From positions 1 to 15,095 of the forward strand of contig WNEB01000017.1 of the NCBI GenBank assembly GCA_009914575.1: a DNA stretch of 15,095 nucleotides, written 5' to 3'. This DNA comes from Burkholderia gladioli (GTDB lineage: Bacteria; Pseudomonadota; Gammaproteobacteria; Burkholderiales; Burkholderiaceae). The stretch's first letter is position 1; the number at the start of each line of letters is the position of its first letter. A program made the translations under genes and the position numbers. The notes beneath the pieces are model-generated. The model was given only the letters and a program-made list of their open reading frames with translations. It was not told the origin of the DNA and searched no databases. This document shows positions 1 through 6,042 of the stretch, piece by piece.

Positions 1-112
1 GCAGCAACTGGGCTTGCTCGGCAAGGCCCGCGCGCAGCGCTTCGTGCTCTTGTTTACCAACAACACGACACTCAGCATCAGCACGACGGTTCGGTTTCTT
101 GGTAGGCTTCAT
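1..112 (-). CDS. Small unrecognised protein, N-terminal 37 residues only (cut by window edge)
   Basis: An open frame on the minus strand begins at ATG 112-110 and runs off the left edge without a stop. An AGGAGA ribosome binding site lies 9 nt upstream, which is why I regard the start as real. The visible peptide begins MKPTKKPNRRADAEC and continues into a helix-prone stretch (KQEHEALRAGLAEQAQLL). It is basic at the N terminus and shows no signal peptide or membrane segment. I do not recognise the family. About half of the codons after Met end in A or T (for example CGT, GCT, GTT, GGT, AAA, CAA), whereas the neighbouring genes overwhelmingly use G or C at third positions, which suggests recent acquisition. 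It lies downstream of the operon terminator, so it probably has its own promoter in 113-297. I see no convincing -35/-10 pair there, only a tandem TTGAAGG repeat (minus strand) and a 10-bp palindrome at 222-231. Confidence 0.55.
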   Translation of the reverse strand, partial: MKPTKKPNRRADAECRVVGKQEHEALRAGLAEQAQLL

Positions 113-297
113 TTCGGCGGTTCTCCTATTCTGGAGGTTGGTCCTGGAAACCCGATTCTCTCGGATTCCTACGGGAACCGCCGCCTTCAACCTTCAACTA
201 CGTTTGGGACACCGCCTCCGATCCTGCAGGAAATCAAGCTCTACCATCTGTCGTACTGACGGATAGGGGCGCGCATCGCGCCGCGAGGCCGGACATG

Positions 298-337
298 AAA
301 AACGGCGGGGTCACTTCACGCTGACCCCGCCGTTTTT
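298..337 (-). terminator. Bidirectional intrinsic terminator closing the operon
   Basis: A perfect 16-bp inverted repeat (298-313 and 322-337) encloses an 8-nt loop (314-321). The stem core is CGGCGGGGTCA and the outer five pairs are A-T. A transcript from either strand therefore ends in a GC-rich stem followed by five U residues. It sits 19 nt past the TGA of the methyltransferase pseudogene (357-359) and before the left-edge gene, the expected place for termination of the minus-strand operon. It can also stop transcription entering from the left on the plus strand. Confidence 0.9.
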
Positions 338-356
338 CGTTGCATCGTTCCGAATG

Positions 357-1123
357 TCAGCGCTTGCGCTGCTGCCGGCACTGCTCGAACAGACAGACAG
401 CGACCGCTGCCGCCAAGTTGCGCCAGGCTGAGGAATCGTCACGCGCAGGCCGGCCGCGTCGCGCCAGGCTGCCGACACGCCCGCGCCTTCGTTGCCGAAC
501 ACCCAGGCCACCGGCCCGCGCAGATCGCAATCGTCGATCGCCTGCGCGCCGTGCGAATCGGTCAACGCGACCGGCACGCCAAGGCGCGGAATCAGCGCAT
601 CGGCCTCGACGTCTTCGTGGATCTGCAACAGGAAATGCGCGCCCATGCCCGAGCGCAGCACTTTCGACGACTACGCATAGGCGGTGCCGCGCACGCAGAA
701 CACCTGGCCGATGCCGGCCCCGGCCGCGCTGCGCAGGATCGAGCCGACGTTGCCGGCATCCTGCACGCCGTCGAGCACGACGGCCGTCTGCGTCACGCGT
801 TCGGGCAGCTCGACCGCCGGCCGATCGACCAGCAGCAGGCCGACGCCGTTGACGACGCTCGACACCTGACCGAACAGCGCATCGGGCAAGGACACCACGC
901 GCTGCGGCTCGATGCGCGAGACGATCGCGTGCGTTTCGTCGTGCGCGAGCGCGCCGTCGGTCACGACACACAGTTCGGGCTGGCCGCAGGCGTCGAGATA
1001 GGCCGACGCGAGGTGAAGCCCTTCGAGCAGCGCTTGCGCGCCGCGGCGTTGCTGCTGCGTCGAGCCCGACAGCGCCTTCAGGCGCTTGTACAGCGGGTTG
1101 TCGCGCGAGGTAATGAGTTTCAT
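357..1123 (-). pseudogene. TrmH/SpoU-family RNA 2'-O-methyltransferase, disrupted by a nonsense codon and a frameshifting deletion
   Basis: Intact relatives use S-adenosylmethionine to methylate a ribose 2'-hydroxyl in rRNA or tRNA. The start is ATG 1123-1121, overlapping the rnhB stop as ATGA. The first 150 residues hold the SpoU substrate-binding domain ([18 protein letters not shown]) and SPOUT motif I (DAGNVGSILRSA), then stop at TAG 673-671, where a Trp (TGG) is expected. The same frame continues with well conserved sequence, including motif II (VFGNEGAGVS), to about 422. There the expected motif III, GGMESLN in the family, is missing: PQPG is followed at once, in another frame, by NLAAAVAVCLFEQCRQ and the TGA at 357-359. 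The length of 767 nt plus 13 gives 780, a whole number of codons, which supports a 13-nt deletion. Without the frame change, translation would run into the terminator hairpin (TGA 311-313). The precise RNA target is unknown; this is not clearly RlmB. Confidence 0.88.
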
Positions 1124-1758
1124 CGGACGATATCGAGCGCCGCGCGTACCGGCGCGAACGAGCGGCGATGGTGCTCGCACGGCCCGTGTTCGCGCAGCGC
1201 GGCGAGGTGTTTCGGCGTGCCGTAGCCGGCGTGGACGTCGAAACCGTAGAGCGGGAAATTCGCGTGAAGCTCGACGAGCAGGCGGTCGCGCGTGACCTTC
1301 GCGATGATCGAGGCGGCCGAGATGCTCGGCACCAGCGCATCGCCGCCGACGATCGCTTCGCTGCGGATCGTCAGCGTCGGGCAGCGGTTGCCGTCGATCT
1401 TCGCGAGCGTCGGCGCCACCGACAGCCCTTCGACGGCGCGCCGCATCGCCAGCATCGTGGCATGCAGGATGTTGATCGTGTCGATTTCCTCGACGCTGGC
1501 CGACGCCACGCACCAGGCGAGCGAGTGGGCGACAATCTCGGCGTAGAGCGCCTCGCGCTTTTTCGCGCTGAGCGCCTTCGAATCGTCGAGGCCGGCGATC
1601 GACCGGGCCGGATCGAGGATCACGGTCGCCGCGACCACCGGGCCAGCCAGCGGGCCGCGCCCGGCTTCGTCCACGCCGCAGACGATCTCGCCCGGCGTGT
1701 CGAACGAGAAGCCGGGCTGCTCGGCCGCCGCGCCGCGTTTCTTGCGGGTGACGTTCAT
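1120..1758 (-). CDS. rnhB: Ribonuclease HII
   Basis: RNase HII cuts the RNA strand of RNA-DNA hybrids and starts removal of single ribonucleotides misincorporated into DNA. The 212-residue product has the family's metal-binding carboxylates in order: D30 and E31 in [15 protein letters not shown]122 in AKIDGN, and D140 in [17 protein letters not shown]. It also has the characteristic C-terminal stretch [10 protein letters not shown] followed by [11 protein letters not shown]. The spacing of D122 and D140 matches that of the E. coli enzyme. The length is typical; the first 20 or so residues are a variable extension. The start ATG (1758-1756) overlaps the lpxB stop as ATGA and the stop overlaps the next ATG in the same way, so translation is probably coupled along lpxB-rnhB-methyltransferase. 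The gene looks fully functional, in contrast to its downstream neighbour. Confidence 0.97.
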   Translation of the reverse strand: MNVTRKKRGAAAEQPGFSFDTPGEIVCGVDEAGRGPLAGPVVAATVILDPARSIAGLDDSKALSAKKREALYAEIVAHSLAWCVASASVEEIDTINILHATMLAMRRAVEGLSVAPTLAKIDGNRCPTLTIRSEAIVGGDALVPSISAASIIAKVTRDRLLVELHANFPLYGFDVHAGYGTPKHLAALREHGPCEHHRRSFAPVRAALDIVR

Positions 1759-2924
1759 GCGCGCGGCTTCCGGTTCGCGACCACGCGCTCGACGGCTTCG
1801 GCCGCGCGCGCGGCCGTGTTCTGGCGCAGCGACAGGTGCATCTCGGTGAAGACCTCGTGGAGCGTGCGGCGATTCGCGTCGTCGCGCAACTGCGTGAGCG
1901 TCGCGTCGGCCAGCGCCTCGGGCGTCGCGAAATGCTGGAGCAATTCGGGCACCACGAAACGACCGGTCAGAATGTTCGGCAGCCCGACGTACGGCAGATA
2001 GCCCTGACGGCGCATCACCTGCCCCGTCAGCCAGGGCACCTTGTACGAGATCACCATCGGCTTCTTGAGCAGCGCCGCCTCGAGCGTCACCGTGCCGCTC
2101 TTGACCAGGATCGCGTCGGCCGCCGTCATGGCGACCTGCGAGCGACCGTCGGTCAGCGTCAGCGGCAATTGCGGATGCGCGTCGACGAGCGGCTGCAGCA
2201 GGCTGCGCAATTGCGGCGTGGCCGCCGGCATCACGAAGCGCACGCCCGGCTCGCGCTTGTGCATCAGCGCCATCGCCGCGAAGAACGTCGGCCCGATCAG
2301 CGCGATTTCGGAGCGCCGGCTACCCGGCAGCACCGCGATCACGGGGCCGCTTTCGGGCAGCCCGAGCGCGATCCGCGCGCCGCGCGTGTCGGGTTCGAGC
2401 GGGATGTCGTCGGCCAGCGGATGGCCCACGTAGGTCGACGCCACGCCGGCCTTCTCGAGCAGCGCCGTCTCGAACGGAAACAGGCACAGCATGTGATCGA
2501 CCGACTTGACGATCTTCTTGATCCGGCCGCCGCGCCAGGCCCAGATCGACGGGCAGACGTAATGCACGGTCGGAATGCCGGCGTCGCGCAGCGATTGCTC
2601 GACGCCGAAATTGAAGTCCGGCGCATCGATGCCGACGAACACGTCGGGCGGTTCGGCCAGCAACTGGCGATTGAGCTCGGTGCGGATGCGCAGGATGCCC
2701 GGAATTTCCTTGAGCGCCTCGACATAGCCGCGCACCGTCAGCCGATCCATCGGCCAGTGCGAATCGAAACCGACCGTGATCATGCGCGGCCCGCCGATCC
2801 CGTAATAGTGCGCGGAACCGGGCAGGCGCGCGTGCAGCCCGCCCAGCAGGGACGCGCCGAGCAGATCGCCCGACGGCTCGCCCGCGACGAGCGCGAGGCG
2901 CAGCGGAGTCGAAGGGAGCGCCAT
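1755..2924 (-). CDS. lpxB: Lipid-A-disaccharide synthase
   Basis: LpxB is a GT19 glycosyltransferase at the cytoplasmic membrane. It joins UDP-2,3-diacylglucosamine to lipid X to form the beta-1,6 disaccharide of lipid A. The product is 389 residues, the usual length. Visible family motifs are AGEPSGD (14-20), VGIDAPDFN (97-105, with D100 at the conserved catalytic aspartate position), [10 protein letters not shown] (122-131), VGHPLAD (166-172), LPGSRRSE (199-206) and the C-terminal [12 protein letters not shown] nucleotide-binding segment. I chose ATG 2924-2922 because the protein matches the family from there. The same frame stays open upstream to 3350, but that part is antisense-like read-through of lpxA sequence. 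Only 2 nt separate the start from the lpxA stop and no Shine-Dalgarno is obvious, so translational coupling to lpxA is likely. Confidence 0.97.
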   Translation of the reverse strand: MALPSTPLRLALVAGEPSGDLLGASLLGGLHARLPGSAHYYGIGGPRMITVGFDSHWPMDRLTVRGYVEALKEIPGILRIRTELNRQLLAEPPDVFVGIDAPDFNFGVEQSLRDAGIPTVHYVCPSIWAWRGGRIKKIVKSVDHMLCLFPFETALLEKAGVASTYVGHPLADDIPLEPDTRGARIALGLPESGPVIAVLPGSRRSEIALIGPTFFAAMALMHKREPGVRFVMPAATPQLRSLLQPLVDAHPQLPLTLTDGRSQVAMTAADAILVKSGTVTLEAALLKKPMVISYKVPWLTGQVMRRQGYLPYVGLPNILTGRFVVPELLQHFATPEALADATLTQLRDDANRRTLHEVFTEMHLSLRQNTAARAAEAVERVVANRKPRA

Positions 2925-2926
2925 CG

Positions 2927-3718
2927 TCAGCGGATGATGCCGCGTTGCGAGGCGTCGATGAAGTCGACGAAGGTCGTCAGCGCGTCGACGCCCTCGCCGC
3001 CCGCGGCGACGAGCTCGCGCAGTTCGGCCTTGGCTTCGTCGAGCGTCTTGCCGCTCTTGTAGACGACGCGATACGCGCTGCGCAGCGCGCTGATCGATTC
3101 GGCCGAGAAACCGCGGCGGCGCAGCCCCTCGACGTTGATGCCGTGCGGCACGGCCTTGTTGCCGGCCGAAATCACGAACGGCGGCACGTCCTGAACCAGC
3201 GCCGACGCACCGCCCAGCATCGAATGCGCGCCGATCCGCACGAACTGGTGCACGCCGGACATGCCGCCGACGATCGCCCAGTCGCCCACCTCGACGTGCC
3301 CTGCCATCTGCGCGTTGCTCGACATGATCACGTGGTTGCCGACGCGGCAATCGTGGCCGATGTGCACGTAGGCCATGATCCAGTTGTCGTCGCCGAGCGT
3401 GGTCGTCACGCCGGCGTCCTGCACGGTGCCGGTGTGGATCGTGGTGAATTCGCGGATCGTGTTGCGATCGCCGATCACGAGCCGGGTGGGCTCGTCCTTG
3501 TACTTCATGTCATGCGGACGACCGCCGACCGACGCGTAATGGCCGATGCGGTTGTCTTCGCCGATCGTCGTGTGCCCCTCGATCACGCTGTGCGAGCCGA
3601 TCGTGGTGCGCGCGCCGATCGTCACGTTCGCGCCGATGATCGCGTACGCGCCGATCTCGACCGTGGCGTCGATCTGCGCGCCCGGTTCGATGATGGCCGT
3701 GGGATGAATCCTGCTCAT
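2927..3718 (-). CDS. lpxA: UDP-N-acetylglucosamine O-acyltransferase
   Basis: LpxA transfers a 3-hydroxyacyl chain from acyl carrier protein to UDP-GlcNAc, the first step of lipid A synthesis, in the cytoplasm. The 263-residue product begins with many hexapeptide repeats ([24 protein letters not shown] and so on), which form a left-handed beta-helix. The catalytic histidine is H122 in the segment [12 protein letters not shown], equivalent to E. coli H125. The GGMSGVHQF and [19 protein letters not shown] segments match the family, and the alpha-helical C-terminal domain follows. An AGAGAGG ribosome binding site lies about 9 nt before ATG 3718-3716. The gene is 50 nt downstream of fabZ and 2 nt upstream of lpxB, the classical fabZ-lpxA-lpxB order. 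Confidence 0.98.
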   Translation of the reverse strand: MSRIHPTAIIEPGAQIDATVEIGAYAIIGANVTIGARTTIGSHSVIEGHTTIGEDNRIGHYASVGGRPHDMKYKDEPTRLVIGDRNTIREFTTIHTGTVQDAGVTTTLGDDNWIMAYVHIGHDCRVGNHVIMSSNAQMAGHVEVGDWAIVGGMSGVHQFVRIGAHSMLGGASALVQDVPPFVISAGNKAVPHGINVEGLRRRGFSAESISALRSAYRVVYKSGKTLDEAKAELRELVAAGGEGVDALTTFVDFIDASQRGIIR

Positions 3719-3768
3719 GCGCGGTTGCCTCTCTTAGTCAGTCGTGCCTCGGTTGCGCCGTGCGTCGC

Positions 3769-4239
3769 TCAGGGCGCCGCGTCGGCCGGCTTGACCGTGC
3801 ACATCAGTTCGGCTTCTGCCGCCACCTTGCCGTCGACTTCCGCCGTGGCCGAGAACTTCCAGATGCCGCGAATATAGCGCTGGAACTTGACGTTCAGGAT
3901 CAGCTGATCGCCCGGCTCCACCACGCGCTTGAAGCGCGCGCCGTCGATGCCGACGAAGTAGTACAGCGAATTGCTCGGATCGACCGTCGACGATTCCTCG
4001 CTGAACGTCAGCAGCGCGGCGGCCTGCGCCAGCGCCTCGATGATCAGCACGCCCGGCATCACCGGACGCTGCGGAAAGTGCCCTTGAAAGAACGGCTCGT
4101 TGATCGTGACGTTCTTCAGGGCTTTGATGCTTTCGTGCGGGATGAGTTCGAGCACGCGGTCGACGAGCAGAATCGGGTAACGATGCGGCAGCAGCGTGAG
4201 GATCTTGTGGATGTCGAAATTGATGTGTTCGGTGCTCAT
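3769..4239 (-). CDS. fabZ: 3-hydroxyacyl-[acyl-carrier-protein] dehydratase FabZ
   Basis: FabZ dehydrates 3-hydroxyacyl-ACP to trans-2-enoyl-ACP in fatty acid elongation. It competes with LpxA and LpxD for the same 3-hydroxyacyl-ACP pool, which is why these genes are clustered. The 156-residue product has the hot-dog fold signature: [14 protein letters not shown] near the N terminus and [20 protein letters not shown], with catalytic H54 and E68 at the E. coli positions. The start at ATG 4239-4237 gives the standard [15 protein letters not shown] terminus. The frame is open to an ATG at 4350, but that extension (rich in Pro, Arg and Ser) is not family-like. The ribosome binding site is weak (GAGA about 11 nt upstream). 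The 130-nt gap to lpxD is the longest gap in the lpx part of the cluster. Confidence 0.97.
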   Translation of the reverse strand: MSTEHINFDIHKILTLLPHRYPILLVDRVLELIPHESIKALKNVTINEPFFQGHFPQRPVMPGVLIIEALAQAAALLTFSEESSTVDPSNSLYYFVGIDGARFKRVVEPGDQLILNVKFQRYIRGIWKFSATAEVDGKVAAEAELMCTVKPADAAP

Positions 4240-4369
4240 GATGGTTCGTCTCACGCAATCGCTGCGCGGTGATGATGCAAATGCCGAAGACCGCCCGAAG
4301 CGCGGAGCGGCCCTGTTTGATCGCGGTGGCGGCCGGTCCCAGCCGGGCACCGCGCCCTGTTTTCGACGT

Positions 4370-5455
4370 TCAGTCCTGCGCGGCGCCGTCGTTACGCGCT
4401 GCGAGCGCGGTTTCGAGCGAGCGGATGCGGTCGCGCAGTTTGTCGAGATTGCGCACGAGCGCTGCGCTCCGGTTCCATTCGCCGTTGTCGACGGCCGGGA
4501 ACGCGCTCGTGTAGATGCCTGCCTTCGGCAGGGATTTCGATACGCCCGACTGCGCCGTGACGATCACGTAGTCGCCGAGCGTGACGTGGCCGGCAATGCC
4601 GACCGCGCCGCCGATCATGCAATGACGGCCGATGTGGGTGCTGCCCGCAATGCCGGCGCAGCCGGCGATCACGGTATAGGCGCCCACGCGGCAGTTGTGC
4701 GCGATCTGCACGAGGTTGTCGATCTTGACGCATTCCTCGATGACCGTGTCGGCCATCGCGCCGCGGTCGATCACCGTGTTCGCGCCGATCTCGACGTCCG
4801 GGCCGATCTTCACGCCGCCCACCTGCGGGATTTTCACCCAGGTGCCGGTGCGCTCGGCACCGTCGCCGACGAAATCGGGGGCGAAACCGAAGCCGTCCGA
4901 GCCGATCACGGCGCCCGAATGAATGATCGCGCGCACGCCGATGTCGCAGCCGTGATAGATCGCGACGTTCGGATACAGATGCGAACCTTCGCCGATCTTC
5001 GTGCCGGCGCCGACGAACACGTTGGCGTCGAGCCGCACGTGTTCGCCGATCACCGCGCCCGCCTCGATTGTCACGTTCGGGCCGATCACGGCGCTCGCCG
5101 CTACCTGCGCGGCGGCGTCGACGTTCACCCTCGGATGCACGCCCGACGGACGCTTCGGCGCCGCCAGATCGATGAACATCTGCGCAACGCGCGCGAAATA
5201 GGCGTAGGGGTTCGGGGTGACGATGAAGTTGCGGCCTTCCGCGGTCGCGCCGAGCTTTTCGAGATCCTGCGGCTTGATCAGCACCGCGCCGGCGCGGGTG
5301 GTTTCGACCTGCGACAGATACTTCGGATTGGCGAGGAACGCGAGCTGGTTCGGGCCGGCCTGGTCGAGCGGCGCGAGGCCCGCGACCTGGCAGTGCGAAT
5401 CGCCAGCGATGTCTCCGCCGAAACGTTGGGCGAGTGCCTCAAGCGTCAATGCCAT
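4370..5455 (-). CDS. lpxD: UDP-3-O-(3-hydroxyacyl)glucosamine N-acyltransferase
   Basis: LpxD catalyses the third step of lipid A synthesis, adding the N-linked 3-hydroxyacyl chain to UDP-3-O-acylglucosamine. The 361-residue product has the N-terminal uridine-binding domain (about 1-105, with [12 protein letters not shown] and the FARV segment). A long left-handed beta-helix of hexapeptide repeats follows (about 106-320, for example [22 protein letters not shown]). A C-terminal helix follows the helix domain (about 335-361, [16 protein letters not shown]), as expected for the trimer. H253 in [10 protein letters not shown] corresponds to the catalytic histidine of E. coli LpxD (H239). A GGAG ribosome binding site is 5 nt before ATG 5455-5453. 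The start is 16 nt downstream of the skp stop. Confidence 0.97.
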   Translation of the reverse strand: MALTLEALAQRFGGDIAGDSHCQVAGLAPLDQAGPNQLAFLANPKYLSQVETTRAGAVLIKPQDLEKLGATAEGRNFIVTPNPYAYFARVAQMFIDLAAPKRPSGVHPRVNVDAAAQVAASAVIGPNVTIEAGAVIGEHVRLDANVFVGAGTKIGEGSHLYPNVAIYHGCDIGVRAIIHSGAVIGSDGFGFAPDFVGDGAERTGTWVKIPQVGGVKIGPDVEIGANTVIDRGAMADTVIEECVKIDNLVQIAHNCRVGAYTVIAGCAGIAGSTHIGRHCMIGGAVGIAGHVTLGDYVIVTAQSGVSKSLPKAGIYTSAFPAVDNGEWNRSAALVRNLDKLRDRIRSLETALAARNDGAAQD

Positions 5456-5471
5456 GCGTGCTCCGTCCTGA

Positions 5472-6005
5472 TCAGTTCAACGAACCGGAAGGCGACGCGA
5501 GCGCCTTCAACACCTTGTCGGTGATATCGATGCGCGGGCTGACGTAGACAGCCTCCTGCACGATCAGATCGTAGTTCTGCTGTTCGGCGATCTGCTTGAT
5601 CACCTTGTTCGCCTTGTCCAGCACGGTCGCGAGTTCCTCGTTGCGGCGCTGGTTCAGGTCTTCCCGAAACTCGCGCTGCTTGCGCTGGAAATCGGTGTCG
5701 AGCTGGGCCAGATCGCGCTGCTTCTGCGCACGATCGGCGACCGACAGCGATTGACCGTTCTTGTCGAGGGAATCCGACAGCGTCTTGAGGCGCGCGGCCA
5801 TGCCCTGCAGATTCTTGTCGCGCTTCGCGAACTCGGCTTCGAGCTTGGTCTGCGCGGCCTTGGCCGGCGCCGACTCGCGGAGGATCCGGTCGGAGTTGAC
5901 CGCCGCGATTCGAGCGACGTCCTGCGCCTGCGCGACCGTCGCGCCGAGCGCGGCGGCGAGCGCCAGCGCACACATCACTCGTTTCGAAAACTTACCGGTT
6001 AGCAA
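5472..6005 (-). CDS. skp: Periplasmic outer-membrane-protein chaperone Skp/OmpH (TTG start)
   Basis: Skp is a trimeric periplasmic chaperone that holds unfolded outer-membrane proteins and delivers them to the BAM complex. The 177-residue product starts with a Sec signal peptide: a basic n-region (K5, K8, R9), a hydrophobic core [10 protein letters not shown], and probable cleavage at AQA/QD after residue 27. The mature chain is a long charged coiled coil (about 45-140, for example [15 protein letters not shown] and [13 protein letters not shown]), as expected for the Skp tentacles. It ends with the conserved segment [17 protein letters not shown]. The start codon is TTG 6005-6003, supported by GAGAGGG 5 nt upstream. 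The next in-frame start (ATG, residue 11) would remove the basic part of the signal peptide. The gene lies 37 nt after bamA and 16 nt before lpxD. Confidence 0.93.
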   Translation of the reverse strand: MLTGKFSKRVMCALALAAALGATVAQAQDVARIAAVNSDRILRESAPAKAAQTKLEAEFAKRDKNLQGMAARLKTLSDSLDKNGQSLSVADRAQKQRDLAQLDTDFQRKQREFREDLNQRRNEELATVLDKANKVIKQIAEQQNYDLIVQEAVYVSPRIDITDKVLKALASPSGSLN

Positions 6006-6010
6006 AATTA

Positions 6011-6017
6011 CCCTCTC
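6011..6017 (-). promoter_or_regulatory. Ribosome binding site that fixes the skp TTG start
   Basis: On the minus strand GAGAGGG (6017-6011) is followed by the 5-nt spacer TAATT and then TTG CTA ACC. No comparable Shine-Dalgarno precedes the alternative ATG at residue 11. Confidence 0.7.
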
Positions 6018-6042
6018 GATGCGTTTGATGTTGCGGTTCCGA

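Noticed and set aside
14..259. An 81-codon plus-strand frame at the left edge
   Set aside because: It overlaps the better supported minus-strand start at 112 and has no Shine-Dalgarno or recognisable protein features.
311..661. The distal methyltransferase part as a separate 116-residue gene with a GTG start
   Set aside because: It begins in the middle of a conserved domain, lacks a ribosome binding site, ends in non-native sequence after the deletion and stops inside the terminator hairpin.
4240..4350. A longer fabZ beginning at ATG 4350
   Set aside because: The extension is Pro/Arg/Ser-rich and unlike FabZ, and the catalytic residues fall at the E. coli numbers only with the 4239 start.
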